The notes under the pieces: model-generated | Told to the model about the DNA's origin: nothing | Seen by the model: only the letters and a program-made list of their open reading frames with translations | Database searches by the model: none | Assembly: GCF_000607165.1 (NCBI RefSeq) | Contig: NZ_JFZG01000006.1 | Location: 310,001 to 374,000 of the forward strand | DNA length: 64,000 nt | From: Ralstonia pickettii | GTDB taxonomy: Bacteria > Pseudomonadota > Gammaproteobacteria > Burkholderiales > Burkholderiaceae | Direction of reading: 5' to 3' | Translations under genes and position numbers: made by a program | In this document: positions 51,973 to 62,417 of the stretch, piece after piece | Layout: every line of letters begins with the position of its first letter | Numbering within the stretch: the first letter of the stretch is position 1

Positions 51973-52232
51973 GGATAGGGGGCGAAATGGGATGGTGGTC
52001 TGCGCTGCAGGCGCAATGATTCCACAACCCGGATTTACCCGGTGCAATTGCTTGAGCCGCGCCATACCACGCGCTGGCGCCGATGAATACTTTTCAGGGC
52101 GAAAGTGACAGAATATTGCCGTTACCCGGACACGCTTGTTCCTACAATCCGCGTTTGCCCCTGCGAAAAAGGGGCAGCAGAAGACGTTCGGTATCGAGAA
52201 GAACCGAAACGCCCAAACAGGAGGAGATCAAG

Positions 52233-53912
52233 ATGTGGAATCAAGTCTATGACCCGCTCGGCAGCGCCGTGTGGTCAACCTTAGCGGCCGGGATACCGGT
52301 TGCCGTGCTGCTGTGCTCGCTGGCGTTCTTCCATATGCAGGCCCATCTGGCGGCCGGGTTGGCGCTGATTGTCGGGGTGGGGATCGCCTCGTTCGTGTTC
52401 GGCATGCCGACCGCAATGGCCGGCAAGGCGGCAGGCCTCGGCATCATTTCGGGCCTGTTCCCGATTGGCTGGATCGTCCTGAACATCATCTTCCTGCACC
52501 GGCTCACCACCTTGAACGGGTCGTTCAAGGTCTTACAGAGCTCGATTTCCGGCATTACCGAAGACCGCCGCCTGCAACTGCTGCTGGTGGCATTCAGCTT
52601 TGGTGCCTTCTTTGAAGGCGCAGCGGGCTTCGGCACGCCGGTGGCTGTCACGGGCGCCATCCTGATCGGCCTGGGCTTCTCGCCGCTGGCCGCCTCTGGC
52701 TTGGCCCTGATCGCCAACACCGCCCCGGTGGCCTACGGCGCACTGGGCGCGCCGCTCATCGGGCTGGCCTCGGTCACGGGGCTGGACTTGCTGAAGCTGT
52801 CGGCCATGGTTGGCCGCCAGTTGCCGTTCTTCTCGGTGCTGGTGCCGTTCTGGCTGATCTGGGCGTTCGCGGGCTTCCGCGGCATGCTGCAGATCTGGCC
52901 GGCGATTCTGGTGGCGGGCGTGTCGTTCGCCATTCCGCAGTTCCTGGTGTCGAACTTCCACGGCCCGTGGCTGGTGGACGTAATTGCCGCACTGGTGTCG
53001 ATGGGCTCGCTCACACTGTTCCTGAAGGTGTGGAAGCCCAAGACGATCTGGACCTCGACCGCCCTGCGCAACCGCGAGGATAACTCCCGCGTCGACCCCG
53101 AAGCCGCTGCCGAAGCGCGTGCCGCTACCAGCGCTGATGCCAATACCAAGATCACGCGCGTGCAGGCTTGGCTGCCGTGGGTGATCCTGACCGTGTTCGT
53201 GTTCATCTGGGGCATTCCGCAGTTCAAGGCGTTCGCAGACGGTCTGTGGCAATTCAAGTTCCCGATCCCCGGTCTGGACAAGATGGTGCTCAAGGGCCCG
53301 CCGGTGGTCGCGAAGGAGACCGCCGAAGGCGCGGTGTTCCTCTTCAATGTGCTGTCGATGGCGGGCACGGGCATCCTGGTCTCGGCCATCGTGGGCGGCC
53401 TGCTGATGGGCTACTCGGTGCCGCGCATGGTCAAGGAATACTGGAACACCATCAAGCTCACGCGCTATTCGCTGCTGACCATCTGCGCGATGTTCGGCAT
53501 CGGCTATCTCACCCGCTATTCGGGCCTGGACGCAACGCTGGGCCTGGCCTTCGCCCACACCGGCGTGCTGTACCCGCTGTTCGGCACGATGCTGGGCTGG
53601 CTGGGCGTGGCGCTCACGGGGTCGGATACGGCCTCGAACGTGCTGTTTGGCGGCCTGCAGAAGACCACGGCCACGCAACTCGGCTTGTCGCCAATCCTCA
53701 TGTCGGCAGCCAACAGCTCGGGCGGCGTGATGGGCAAGATGATCGATGCACAGTCCATCGTCGTGGCCTCCACCGCCACCAAGTGGTACGGCCACGAGGG
53801 CGACATCCTGCGCTACGTGTTCTTCCACTCGCTGGCGCTGGCCTTCCTGGTGGGCCTGATGATCACCCTGCAGGCTTACGTGGAGCCGTTCACGCGGATT
53901 GTGGTGCACTAA
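52233..53912 (+). CDS. lldP: L-lactate permease (LldP family)
   Basis: 559 residues from ATG 52233, with AGGAGGAGA upstream. The membrane protein has 13-14 hydrophobic segments. Family features: ALGAPLIGLAS (about 172-182), FEGAAGFGTPVAVTGA (about 124-139) and SGGVMGKMIDAQSIVVAS (about 498-515). It imports L-lactate (also glycolate in some homologues) with protons. It is a single gene with its own terminator, divergently placed from the PlpD-like gene (260-bp gap without other genes). Confidence 0.93.
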   Translation: MWNQVYDPLGSAVWSTLAAGIPVAVLLCSLAFFHMQAHLAAGLALIVGVGIASFVFGMPTAMAGKAAGLGIISGLFPIGWIVLNIIFLHRLTTLNGSFKVLQSSISGITEDRRLQLLLVAFSFGAFFEGAAGFGTPVAVTGAILIGLGFSPLAASGLALIANTAPVAYGALGAPLIGLASVTGLDLLKLSAMVGRQLPFFSVLVPFWLIWAFAGFRGMLQIWPAILVAGVSFAIPQFLVSNFHGPWLVDVIAALVSMGSLTLFLKVWKPKTIWTSTALRNREDNSRVDPEAAAEARAATSADANTKITRVQAWLPWVILTVFVFIWGIPQFKAFADGLWQFKFPIPGLDKMVLKGPPVVAKETAEGAVFLFNVLSMAGTGILVSAIVGGLLMGYSVPRMVKEYWNTIKLTRYSLLTICAMFGIGYLTRYSGLDATLGLAFAHTGVLYPLFGTMLGWLGVALTGSDTASNVLFGGLQKTTATQLGLSPILMSAANSSGGVMGKMIDAQSIVVASTATKWYGHEGDILRYVFFHSLALAFLVGLMITLQAYVEPFTRIVVH

Positions 53913-53936
53913 GCGCCGCCTCCCGGATGAACAAGA

Positions 53937-53962
53937 AAGCCGCTCAACCGAGCGGCTTTTTT
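53937..53962 (+). terminator. Intrinsic terminator behind lldP
   Basis: AAGCCGCTC (53937-53945) pairs with GAGCGGCTT (53950-53958), followed by TTTT. Confidence 0.9.
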
Positions 53963-54078
53963 CATGGCGCGATGCGTCTCAAGAGCCGCCAGCAAGGGCA
54001 CTTTCACGCGCGTATCATGGGCAGCTCTTCCGCGCACGTCCCGCCCTGGGGCGTCGGTCTCTTCTCCCCCGACCCGAC

Positions 54079-55911
54079 ATGCTGCTGCGCCGCCTGGAAA
54101 AGCTCATCGATCCGTTCCGTCCCCTGCCCGACACGCAGCCTCCGGCCAATGTCTGGCGCTTCTACGCGTACTTCCTGCGCGAAGTGCGCGGCGTCTTCGC
54201 ATTCCTGCTGCTCGTTGGGTTGCTGGGCGCGCTGATCGAAGTCGCGCTGTTCGACTTCCTCGGCCGTATCGTCGACATGATCCAGGCGACACCCGGCTCA
54301 GCGTTCTTCGGCCGTCACCGCAACGAATTGCAGTGGATGGCCTTTGTGGCGCTGATCGCACGGCCGGTCATCTTCGGCCTGCACGACGTGCTTGTGCACC
54401 AGGTCATCAACCCGAACCTGTCGAACCTGATCCGCTGGCAGAACCACCGTTACGTGCTCAAGCAGAGCCTGACGTTCTTCCAGAACGACTTTGCGGGCCG
54501 CATTGCCCAGCGCATCATGCAGACCGGTTTCTCGCTGCGCGATTCCGCCGTGCAGTCGGTGGATGCGCTCTGGCATGTCGTGATTTACGCGATCAGCGCG
54601 CTGGTGCTGTTCGCCAAGGCCGACTGGTGGCTCGTGGTGCCGCTGCTGGTGTGGATTGGCTGCTACATCGCGGCCCTGAGCTACTTCGTGCCGCGTGTGA
54701 AGGCGCGTTCAGTTATCGCCACGGAATCGCGCTCCAAGCTGATGGGCCGCATCGTGGATGGCTACACCAACATCACCACGCTCAAGCTGTTCGCCCATAC
54801 GCAGCATGAAGAAAGCTATGCGCGCGACGCCATGGCGGAGCAGACCGACAAGACGCGCCTGTCCGGCCGCATGATCAGCGGCATGGATTTCACCATTACG
54901 GCCATGAACGGCCTGCTGATCGTCGGCACGTCGGCGCTCGCGCTCTGGCTGTGGAGCCAGGGCCGCGTGAGCGCCGGCACCATTGCGCTGACCACGGGGC
55001 TGGTGATCCGCATCAACAACATGTCGGGCTGGATCATGTGGGTGGTCAACGGCATCTTTGAAAACGTCGGGCAGGTGCAGGACGGCATGCAGACCATCGC
55101 GCTGCCGCGCGCCGTGATCGACCAGCCCGGCGCCAAGCCGCTGCAGGTGACGCGGGGCGAAGTGCGCTTCGAGCACGTGGGCTTTCACTATGGCAAGGGC
55201 AGCGGCGTGATCGAAGGGCTGGACCTCGTGGTGCACCCCGGTGAACGTATCGGCCTGGTCGGCCCGTCGGGCGCGGGCAAGTCGACGCTCGTGAACCTGC
55301 TGCTCCGGCTGTACGACGTGGAGCGCGGCCGGATTCTGGTGGACGGCCAGGACATTGCCGCCGTGACGCAGGAAAGCCTGCGCGAGCAGATCGGCATGGT
55401 CACGCAGGACACATCGCTGCTGCACCGCTCCATTCGCGACAACCTGCGCTACGGCAAACCCGACAGCACCGAGGCAGAGTTGTTGCAAGCGGTACGCCGT
55501 GCGCGTGCCGACGAATTCATCCCGCAGCTATCCGACGTGCAAGGGCGACGCGGCTTTGACGCGCTGGTGGGTGAACGTGGCGTGAAGCTCTCGGGCGGCC
55601 AACGCCAGCGCATTGCGATTGCGCGTGTGCTGCTCAAGGACGCGCCGATCCTGATCCTGGACGAAGCCACGTCAGCGCTGGATTCGGAAGTGGAAGCGGC
55701 CATCCAGGAAAGCCTGGAAACGCTGATGCAGGGCAAGACCGTGATTGCCATTGCGCACCGGCTCTCAACCATCGCGCGCATGGACCGGCTGGTGGTGCTC
55801 GACGGCGGCCGCATTGTCGAGAGCGGCGCGCACGCCGAGTTGCTCGAACACGGCGGCCTGTATGCGCGGCTGTGGGCACACCAGACCGGCGGTTTCGTCG
55901 GGGTGGACTGA
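54079..55911 (+). CDS. ABC-type exporter (fused membrane and ATPase domains)
   Basis: 610 residues from ATG 54079. The N-terminal half has six membrane helices (FAFLLLVGLLGALIEVALFDF onward), the C-terminal half an ATPase with Walker A GPSGAGKS (about 395-402), Q-loop VTQDTSLL, signature LSGGQRQR (about 503-510), Walker B LILDEATSALD (about 522-532) and the His of IAHRLST. Layout and sequence fit MsbA/lipid- or multidrug-type half exporters that dimerise. Substrate unknown. It is about 115 nt behind the lldP terminator and ends 3 nt from the convergent MFS gene. Confidence 0.93.
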   Translation: MLLRRLEKLIDPFRPLPDTQPPANVWRFYAYFLREVRGVFAFLLLVGLLGALIEVALFDFLGRIVDMIQATPGSAFFGRHRNELQWMAFVALIARPVIFGLHDVLVHQVINPNLSNLIRWQNHRYVLKQSLTFFQNDFAGRIAQRIMQTGFSLRDSAVQSVDALWHVVIYAISALVLFAKADWWLVVPLLVWIGCYIAALSYFVPRVKARSVIATESRSKLMGRIVDGYTNITTLKLFAHTQHEESYARDAMAEQTDKTRLSGRMISGMDFTITAMNGLLIVGTSALALWLWSQGRVSAGTIALTTGLVIRINNMSGWIMWVVNGIFENVGQVQDGMQTIALPRAVIDQPGAKPLQVTRGEVRFEHVGFHYGKGSGVIEGLDLVVHPGERIGLVGPSGAGKSTLVNLLLRLYDVERGRILVDGQDIAAVTQESLREQIGMVTQDTSLLHRSIRDNLRYGKPDSTEAELLQAVRRARADEFIPQLSDVQGRRGFDALVGERGVKLSGGQRQRIAIARVLLKDAPILILDEATSALDSEVEAAIQESLETLMQGKTVIAIAHRLSTIARMDRLVVLDGGRIVESGAHAELLEHGGLYARLWAHQTGGFVGVD

Positions 55912-55914
55912 GCG

Positions 55915-57234
55915 TTACGAGAGGCGCCGGCCGAGGGTCTCGGGCACCATCGCCAGGCCGATCAGCGAGACCAGCCCGCAACCGATCACGTAGAAGGCCG
56001 GCGCGTTTGCGTTGCCCGTGAGTTGGATCAGCTCGGTCGAGAAGAACTGGGCAAAGCCACCGAAGATGGCAATGGCAACGCAGTAGGCGATCGACAGCCC
56101 CGTGGCGCGCAGCCGCTGCGGCAGCACCTCGCTCACGAGCACCATCGACGCCGGCGAGGTCATCGACATCGGCACCGACAGGCAGCCGACCACGATCAGC
56201 AACCGGGCAAGCGATGGCTCAGCGTTGATGAGCGCGAAGGCCGGATAGATCATCGCCAGCAGCGCAACGCGCGACCACAGCACGACCTTGCGGCGCCCGA
56301 TGCGGTCTGCCAGCCGGCCCGCAAACGGTGAGAGCACCACCTGCACCAGCGCCGCAATGCACGCCGCCCAGATACCCAGCGACAGCGGCATGTGCAACAC
56401 GCTCACGGCGTAATTGCTGAGGTAGTAGACGATGATGTACGTGGACGAAGCCACGCCGATCATCAGCAGAATGCTCGCCACCAGCGTGCGGCGGTGTTCG
56501 CGCAGCAGCGGCAGCGTTGCGTCGGCTTCGCGCGTGCTGTGCGGCGCGGCGGTTTCTTCGAGGCGCCGGCGGATAACCAGGCCGACCGGGATCACGAGAA
56601 TGCCGATTACGAACGCGAGCCGCCAACCCCACGACTCCAGCGCCGCGGGCGCCAGCAGGTTGCTCAGCAGCAAGCCGGCCAGCGCGCCGAACAGCGCTGC
56701 CAGCCCTTGGCTGAACGGCTGCCAGCTCGTATAGAAACCGCGTGAGCGGTCGTCGGCGTACTCCAGCAGCAGCGCGGTCGAAGCGCCCATCTCACCGCCG
56801 ATGGCAAAACCCTGCACGAGCCGTGCAAGCACGACGAACATGGGCGCGAGGATGCCAATCTGGGCGTAGGTCGGCGTGACAACGAAGATCAGCGACGACA
56901 GGCCCATCAGCCACAGCGTGAGGGCCACGGCGGGCTTGCGGCCTGCGCGGTCAGCGTACATGCCGATCAGCAGGCCGCCAAGCGGACGCATCAGGAAGCC
57001 GACGCCGAACGTGGCGAACGACATCAGCAACTGGCCGGTGGCGTTGCCGACCGGGAAATACAGCCGGCCGATCAGCGTGGCAAAGAAGCTGTAGACCACG
57101 AAGTCATAGAACTCCAAGCCGTTGCCGATGGTGATGGCGGCAATGGCGCGCGTGCGCGACAGCGGTTGCGCCGGTACTGCCGCATGCGCGCCGTCGCGGC
57201 CAGCGTACGACGGCGCGGTGGTGTGGTTCGACAT
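55915..57234 (-). CDS. MFS transporter, metabolite:H+ symporter (MHS) type
   Basis: 439 residues from ATG 57234; the ORF extends to 57276 but the upstream part overlaps the APC gene end. Twelve membrane helices. The MHS features GNGLEFYDFVVYSFFATLIG (about 37-56) and loop motif GMYADRAGRKPAV (between TM2 and TM3) are clear. Typical substrates of this subfamily are organic acids, proline or betaine. It is 38 nt downstream of the amino-acid permease on the same strand, so the two are probably co-transcribed and may serve one catabolic pathway. Confidence 0.9.
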   Translation of the reverse strand: MSNHTTAPSYAGRDGAHAAVPAQPLSRTRAIAAITIGNGLEFYDFVVYSFFATLIGRLYFPVGNATGQLLMSFATFGVGFLMRPLGGLLIGMYADRAGRKPAVALTLWLMGLSSLIFVVTPTYAQIGILAPMFVVLARLVQGFAIGGEMGASTALLLEYADDRSRGFYTSWQPFSQGLAALFGALAGLLLSNLLAPAALESWGWRLAFVIGILVIPVGLVIRRRLEETAAPHSTREADATLPLLREHRRTLVASILLMIGVASSTYIIVYYLSNYAVSVLHMPLSLGIWAACIAALVQVVLSPFAGRLADRIGRRKVVLWSRVALLAMIYPAFALINAEPSLARLLIVVGCLSVPMSMTSPASMVLVSEVLPQRLRATGLSIAYCVAIAIFGGFAQFFSTELIQLTGNANAPAFYVIGCGLVSLIGLAMVPETLGRRLS

Positions 57235-57272
57235 GGGTTGTCTCCGAAACTCGCTTTCTTGGGCGGCCGGGC

Positions 57273-58655
57273 TCACGCCCCGCTTGCCTCTTCAGCCAAC
57301 ACGGCTGCGGCGTTGGGCTTGACGCGCACATACCACGCGGCCGACATGAGCAGCACCCAGCCTGCGCCGACGTACAGCGCCACGCGGGTGTCTTCCATGT
57401 AGCCCAGCACGCCGATCACGAACAGCATGAACGCGATGGCAAGCGCCGGCCCGACAGGCCACAGCGGCACCTTGAACTTGAGCGCACGCACTTCTTCGGC
57501 TGACAGACGCCGGCGCATGGCCACCTGCGAGAGCAGGATCATCAGCCAGACCCAGACGGTGGCGAACGTGGCGATCGACGCGATGATCACGAAGACGTTC
57601 TCGGGAATCAGGTAGTTCAGCACCACGCCGCCCAGCAGCGCACCGGCCATGAACAGCACCGTCACCCAGGGCACGCCGTGGCGGGAGGTGGCCGCAAAGA
57701 TGCGCGGCGCCTGGCCCTGCTCGGCCATGCCGTACATCATCCGGCCCGCGCCGAAGATGTTGCTGTTGATGGCCGAAATGGCCGCCGAGATGACGATGAG
57801 GTTCAGGATCGCCGCCGCAGACTGGATGCCCAGCCCCGAGAAGATCTGCACGAACGGGCTGCCCTGGCCGTCGATGCCCGTCCACGGGAAGATCGCCATC
57901 AGCACACACATGGTCAGCACGTAGAACAGCAGGATGCGCGCCGGCACAGCGTTGATGGCCTTCGGGATGACCTTGTCGGGGTTCTGCGCTTCACCGCCGG
58001 TAATGCCGATGATCTCGACGCCGCCGTACGCAAACATCACCACGGCAAACGACGCAATGAGTCCGCCCACGCCATGCGGCAGGAAGCCGCCATGCGACCA
58101 GAGATTGCTGAGGCCGGACGCATGCTCGCCGTTCATCTTCACGCCGAGGAACAGGATGACGGTGCCGCCGACGATCATGGCGCCGATCGCCACGATCTTG
58201 ATGAGCGCGAGCCAGAATTCCATCTCGCCGAACACCTTGACGTTGCACAGGTTCAGGCCGCAGATGAGCATGACGATGCCGAGCACCCAGATCCATTGCG
58301 GCACCTCGGGAAACCAGAAACCCATGTAGATGCCGAACGCCGTGACGTCAGCCAGGCAGACGATCACCATCTCGAGGATGTACGTCCACCCGGTCAGAAA
58401 GCCGGCGAGTGGACCGAGGTTGTCGCGCGCATAACGGCCGAAAGAACCGGAGACCGGCTGGCGCACCGCCATCTCGCCGAGCGCGCGCATGACCATGTAG
58501 ACGGCCGCACCGCCGATGATGTACGCGAGGATCACGGCCGGCCCGGCCAACTGGATGGCCGAAGCGGACCCGTAGAAAAGGCCCGTACCGATGGCCGAAC
58601 CGAGCGCCAGAAAACGGATATGCCGCGCGCGCAGGTTGCGTTGAAGGTGTTCCAA
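57273..58655 (-). CDS. Amino-acid permease (APC family, HutT/ProY-like)
   Basis: 460 residues. Twelve hydrophobic segments. The signatures [20 protein letters not shown] (about 15-34) and [19 protein letters not shown] (about 208-226) are typical of the APC superfamily, close to the proline/histidine permease branch. A HutC-like palindrome (TGTATATACA) lies just upstream, which hints at histidine or urocanate use; no hut genes are in view, so the substrate is unproven. It is followed by an MFS transporter as a probable operon. Confidence 0.88.
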   Translation of the reverse strand: MEHLQRNLRARHIRFLALGSAIGTGLFYGSASAIQLAGPAVILAYIIGGAAVYMVMRALGEMAVRQPVSGSFGRYARDNLGPLAGFLTGWTYILEMVIVCLADVTAFGIYMGFWFPEVPQWIWVLGIVMLICGLNLCNVKVFGEMEFWLALIKIVAIGAMIVGGTVILFLGVKMNGEHASGLSNLWSHGGFLPHGVGGLIASFAVVMFAYGGVEIIGITGGEAQNPDKVIPKAINAVPARILLFYVLTMCVLMAIFPWTGIDGQGSPFVQIFSGLGIQSAAAILNLIVISAAISAINSNIFGAGRMMYGMAEQGQAPRIFAATSRHGVPWVTVLFMAGALLGGVVLNYLIPENVFVIIASIATFATVWVWLMILLSQVAMRRRLSAEEVRALKFKVPLWPVGPALAIAFMLFVIGVLGYMEDTRVALYVGAGWVLLMSAAWYVRVKPNAAAVLAEEASGA

Positions 58656-58735
58656 ACTGTCTCCTCTTTATGTCGGCGAGGTTGCCCGCGGGGCCCGTAC
58701 AGACTTGACGCGCAGGTCGAGCGGATGCGAATTGA

Positions 58736-58779
58736 TATACAGACAACATCGCGTAGATATATATGTTGTTGTATATACA
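58736..58779. promoter_or_regulatory. Palindromic operator candidate upstream of the amino-acid permease
   Basis: TATACAGACAACAT (58736-58749) and ATGTTGTTGTATA (58763-58775) are inverted repeats with one mismatch. Inside, TGTATATACA (58770-58779) matches the GntR/HutC-type consensus as I recall it. Position fits control of the permease gene. Confidence 0.55.
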
Positions 58780-58847
58780 TCATCAACGGCATTGGGGTAT
58801 TCCCGAAGGGAAGCGGGGCCGGTATCTACGGCAAGCGCGCAAAGAAA

Positions 58848-58869
58848 AAGGCGGACTTTCGTCCGCCTT
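58848..58869 (-). terminator. Terminator of the chromate-transporter unit
   Basis: AAGGCGGAC-TTTC-GTCCGCCTT is a perfect hairpin. Read on the minus strand it is followed by TTTTTCTTT, an intrinsic terminator for the minus-strand chr genes. Confidence 0.8.
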
Positions 58870-58915
58870 GGATTCGCTTGCGGTGAACGCCGCGCAGCCG
58901 GTGCGACTGAGGGCG

Positions 58916-59446
58916 CTACACCCAGCCCATGCCGCCAACTAACGCCCCCAGCCCTACCAGCACCAGCGGGTGGACGCGGGTGAAGGTGCAGGCCACGACC
59001 GTTGCGACGGTCAGCGCGACGGTGCTGAAGCTGCTGTCTGCTCCTCGGGCAAGCACCCAGCCGGTGGAGAACAACAGACCGATCGTCAGCGGTGCAAGGC
59101 CACGGCGGACCAACGCGATCCAGCGCGCGTCGGGCTTGCGGTTCATGACGCGCGCGATGACGGCGGCGATCACGCACGACGGCCCGCAGATGCCAACCAG
59201 CGATGCGACTGCACCGCCCAGACCCGCCGCCTGCCAGCCGAACAGTTCCACAAACAACACGTTGGGCCCGGGTGCCGCCTGCGAGATGGCATACATGGCG
59301 CTCAACTGTTCGCTCGTCATGTAGTGGCGCGTGTCGACCAGAAAACGATGCATGTCTGGCAGCGTCGAACTGGCCCCGCCGATGGCGAGAAACGACAGCA
59401 CCAGAAAGTGCCAGAACAGATCGAAGACGGTGGTGAGGTAGCTCAT
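58916..59446 (-). CDS. Chromate transporter subunit (short-chain, second gene)
   Basis: 176 residues, six membrane segments, with the ChrA-type signature GGASSTLPDMHRFLVDTRHYMTSEQLSAMYAISQAAPGPN (quoted in parts). Short-chain chromate transporters work as a heterodimer of two half-size proteins. The gene overlaps the first one by 4 nt (ATGA at 59443-59446), so translation is coupled. It exports chromate, giving resistance, or may carry related oxyanions. The intrinsic terminator at 58848 follows. Confidence 0.9.
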   Translation of the reverse strand: MSYLTTVFDLFWHFLVLSFLAIGGASSTLPDMHRFLVDTRHYMTSEQLSAMYAISQAAPGPNVLFVELFGWQAAGLGGAVASLVGICGPSCVIAAVIARVMNRKPDARWIALVRRGLAPLTIGLLFSTGWVLARGADSSFSTVALTVATVVACTFTRVHPLVLVGLGALVGGMGWV

Positions 59447-60021
59447 CGCATCGCCCTCCATTCGAGCAGGAGGGCAAGCGGGATCAGCACCAGCATCACG
59501 GGAAGCAGCGGCCACTGCAGCACGCCGATGGTGAGGACGACCGCCAGACCGATGCAGACGGCACGCCAGGTGCGCGACTGGCCCTGCGCCAGCTTGACGG
59601 CGGTTGAAAGCACCAGCCCCGCCGCCACCGCTGCCATGCCCTTGAGCAGGTTCTGCACCAAAGGCAGCGCGCTGAATTGGTCGTACAGCATGACGATCAA
59701 CAGCAGCAGCACGGCAGGCGTGAGCACAAGGCCGCCCATTGCGGCCGCGGCGCCACGCACGCCGTGGTACCGATAGCCGAGCATCACCGACAGGTTGACG
59801 ACATTCGGACCGGGCAACACCTGCCCGAGACTCAGCAGCTCGGCGAACTCGGTGTTGGATAGCCAGCGGTTGCGATCCACAATGCCGGCACGCGCGAACG
59901 GCAGCACGCCGCCAAAGCCCGACAGCCCCATGCGCGCAAACTCGGTGAAGAGTTTGCGGCACGAGGGAACGTTTGCGTCTGTCGCCGAAGCCGCATCAGG
60001 CGGGGCGTGCGGATCGCTCAT
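59443..60021 (-). CDS. Chromate transporter subunit (short-chain, first gene)
   Basis: 192 residues. The ChrA signature reads GLSGFGGVLPFARAGIVDR (about 33-51) and LGQVLPGPNVVNLSVMLGYR (about 65-84); membrane segments follow in the usual N-terminal-half order. Pairs of half-length ChrA proteins are widespread in proteobacteria including Burkholderiaceae. The start ATG 60021 lies 4 nt from the parC stop (60026), so transcription probably continues from parC or a promoter within its end. Coupled by a 4-nt overlap to the second subunit. Confidence 0.9.
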   Translation of the reverse strand: MSDPHAPPDAASATDANVPSCRKLFTEFARMGLSGFGGVLPFARAGIVDRNRWLSNTEFAELLSLGQVLPGPNVVNLSVMLGYRYHGVRGAAAAMGGLVLTPAVLLLLIVMLYDQFSALPLVQNLLKGMAAVAAGLVLSTAVKLAQGQSRTWRAVCIGLAVVLTIGVLQWPLLPVMLVLIPLALLLEWRAMR

Positions 60022-60025
60022 CAGA

Positions 60026-62368
60026 TCAGGCAGCTGCCGGTGCCGGTTTCGACAGGGAGAGCTTCGGATCGCGCAGTTTGGGCTCCAGCGTCTTGCCCTT
60101 GCGTGCGCGCTTGCCTGCGTACGGCTCTTGCGCGCGGGTCGTCAGGCTCTGTTCGACGGCCTTGCCGCCGCGTGGGCCAGTGCCCGAGAGCACGAAGCCC
60201 GCCGCACCGAAGGCCAGCGCCTGGAGCAGCGTTTCGTTCTTCTCCAGCTCCATCAGGATCACGCCACGGCCACCGCTGGCGAGCGTCTTCAACTCGCTGA
60301 TCTGGAACAGCAGCATGCGGCCGCCTTCCGACAGGCACGCCACGCCATAAGCGTCAGCCGGCACCGGCGCCGGCTTATTGGGCTGGTCGCCCTCGTCCAG
60401 CGTCAGGAACGCCTTGCCGGCCTTCTGGCGGCCGACCATGTCGCCCACCTTGGCGAGGAAGCCGTTGCCGCCGCGCGTGGAAATCACCAGATTCTGTTCG
60501 GCGTGGCCCGCGAACGTGTGGGCGATATGCGTGCCCGGCGTGAGTTCGATCAGCGTCGTCAGCGGCACACCATCGCCACGGCCGCCCGGCAGGTTGGCCA
60601 CCGCTACGGAATAGACGCGACCCGTGCCCTTGTCGTCGCGCGTGCCGAAGATCAGCAGCGCGTCGGTAGTACGGCATTCAAACGTGTCGTACAGCGTGTC
60701 GCCTGCCTTGAAGCCGAATTGCGTGGCGTCGTGGCCGTGGCCCTGGCGCGTGCGCACCCAGCCCTTCTGCGAGACGATCACCGTGACGGGTTCATCGACG
60801 ATCTTCACTTCGGCGGCGGCACGGCGCTCTTCCTGAATGAAGGTGCGGCGGTCGTCGCCATATTGCTTCGCGTCGGTCTCGATCTCCTTGATGATGCGAC
60901 GGCGCATCATGGTCTCGGACTTCAGCAGCACGTCCAGCTCGCCCTGTTCTTCGCGCAGGTTCTTCAATTCCTGCTCGATCTTGATGGCTTCCAGGCGTGC
61001 GAGCTGGCGCAGGCGGATTTCCAGGATGTCTTCGGCCTGACGGTCGCTCAGGTTGAAAACCTGGATCAGCGCGGCCTTGGGGTCTTCGCTCTCGCGGATG
61101 ATGCGGATCACATCCTCGATGCGCAGCAGCACCAGCTGCCGCCCCTCGAGGATGTGGATGCGGTCTTCCACCTTGCCCAGACGATGGCGCGTGCGGCGCG
61201 TGACCGTGGCAAAGCGGTAGGCGATCCACTCGCGCAGGATCTCCGCCAGCCCCTTCTGGCGCGGGCGGCCATCCGTGCCGATCATCACGAGGTTGATGGC
61301 CGCGCCCGACTCCAGCGACGTATGTGCCAGCAGCGTGTTGGCAAATTCCTGCTGGTCGATGTTCTTGCTCTTGGGCTCGAACACGAGGCGCACCGGTGCG
61401 TCCTTGCCCGACTCATCGCGCACCGCGTCGAGCAGACCCAGCATGGTCTGCTTCATGGTGAGCTGATCCGGCGACAGCGACTTCTTGCCCGTGCGCACCT
61501 TCGGATTCGTCAGCTCTTCAATCTCTTCCAGCACCTTCTGCGACGAGGTGTTGGGCGGCAATTCGTTCACCACGAGTTGCCACTGGCCGCGCGCGAGTTC
61601 TTCGATCTTCCAGCGCGCGCGCACCTTCAGGCTGCCGCGACCGCTCTCATACACCTGCGCAATGTCGGCTGCAGACGAGATGATCTGACCGCCACCCGGG
61701 AAGTCCGGCCCAGGCATGTACTGCATCAGATCGGAGCTGGTGAGCTTGTCGTCGCGAATGAGCGCCACGGTGGCGTTCGCCACTTCGCGCAGGTTGTGCG
61801 ACGGGATCTCCGTGGCCATCCCCACCGCAATGCCCGATGCGCCGTTAAGCAGCACGAACGGCAGGCGCGCCGGCAGCAGCTTCGGCTCGTCCATCGAACC
61901 GTCGTAGTTGGGGATGAAGTCGACCGTGCCCTGGTCCAGCTCTTCGAGCAGCAGACGCGAGATGGGCGTGAGGCGCGCTTCGGTGTAGCGCATCGCCGCC
62001 GCACCGTCGCCATCGCGCGAGCCGAAGTTGCCCTGCCCGTCGATCAGCGGGTAACGCAGCGAGAAATCCTGCGCCAGGCGCACCAGCGCGTCGTAGGCGG
62101 ATTGATCGCCGTGCGGGTGGTATTTACCGAGCACGTCGCCCACCACGCGCGCCGATTTGACTGGCTTGGCATCGGAGCGCAGGCCCATCTCGTGCATCGC
62201 AAACAGGATGCGGCGCTGCACCGGCTTCTGGCCATCGGCCACCTCGGGCAGCGCGCGGCCCTTGACCACGCTGATGGCGTAGTCGAGATAGGCGCGCTCG
62301 GCGTAGGCGCCAAGCGTGAGCGCTTCGGCCGGCTCGCTGGGGTCGAAGAGGATGTCTTGTTGTTCCAT
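60026..62368 (-). CDS. parC: DNA topoisomerase IV subunit A
   Basis: 780 residues. The catalytic Tyr lies in AAMRYTEAR (about 127) and the DNA-gate region reads [21 protein letters not shown]. After HPHGD the residues are QSAYD, where E. coli ParC has SACYE, a group-typical difference and not by itself a resistance mutation. The C-terminal beta-pinwheel is basic and shorter than in GyrA. It decatenates sister chromosomes with ParE, whose gene is further along on the same strand. A lytic transglycosylase gene lies between the two. Confidence 0.95.
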   Translation of the reverse strand: MEQQDILFDPSEPAEALTLGAYAERAYLDYAISVVKGRALPEVADGQKPVQRRILFAMHEMGLRSDAKPVKSARVVGDVLGKYHPHGDQSAYDALVRLAQDFSLRYPLIDGQGNFGSRDGDGAAAMRYTEARLTPISRLLLEELDQGTVDFIPNYDGSMDEPKLLPARLPFVLLNGASGIAVGMATEIPSHNLREVANATVALIRDDKLTSSDLMQYMPGPDFPGGGQIISSAADIAQVYESGRGSLKVRARWKIEELARGQWQLVVNELPPNTSSQKVLEEIEELTNPKVRTGKKSLSPDQLTMKQTMLGLLDAVRDESGKDAPVRLVFEPKSKNIDQQEFANTLLAHTSLESGAAINLVMIGTDGRPRQKGLAEILREWIAYRFATVTRRTRHRLGKVEDRIHILEGRQLVLLRIEDVIRIIRESEDPKAALIQVFNLSDRQAEDILEIRLRQLARLEAIKIEQELKNLREEQGELDVLLKSETMMRRRIIKEIETDAKQYGDDRRTFIQEERRAAAEVKIVDEPVTVIVSQKGWVRTRQGHGHDATQFGFKAGDTLYDTFECRTTDALLIFGTRDDKGTGRVYSVAVANLPGGRGDGVPLTTLIELTPGTHIAHTFAGHAEQNLVISTRGGNGFLAKVGDMVGRQKAGKAFLTLDEGDQPNKPAPVPADAYGVACLSEGGRMLLFQISELKTLASGGRGVILMELEKNETLLQALAFGAAGFVLSGTGPRGGKAVEQSLTTRAQEPYAGKRARKGKTLEPKLRDPKLSLSKPAPAAA

Positions 62369-62417
62369 GGAGGCTCAAGCGAAAGCGGCGCGCTTCAACG
62401 TTGCGGCGCCGCCGGGA

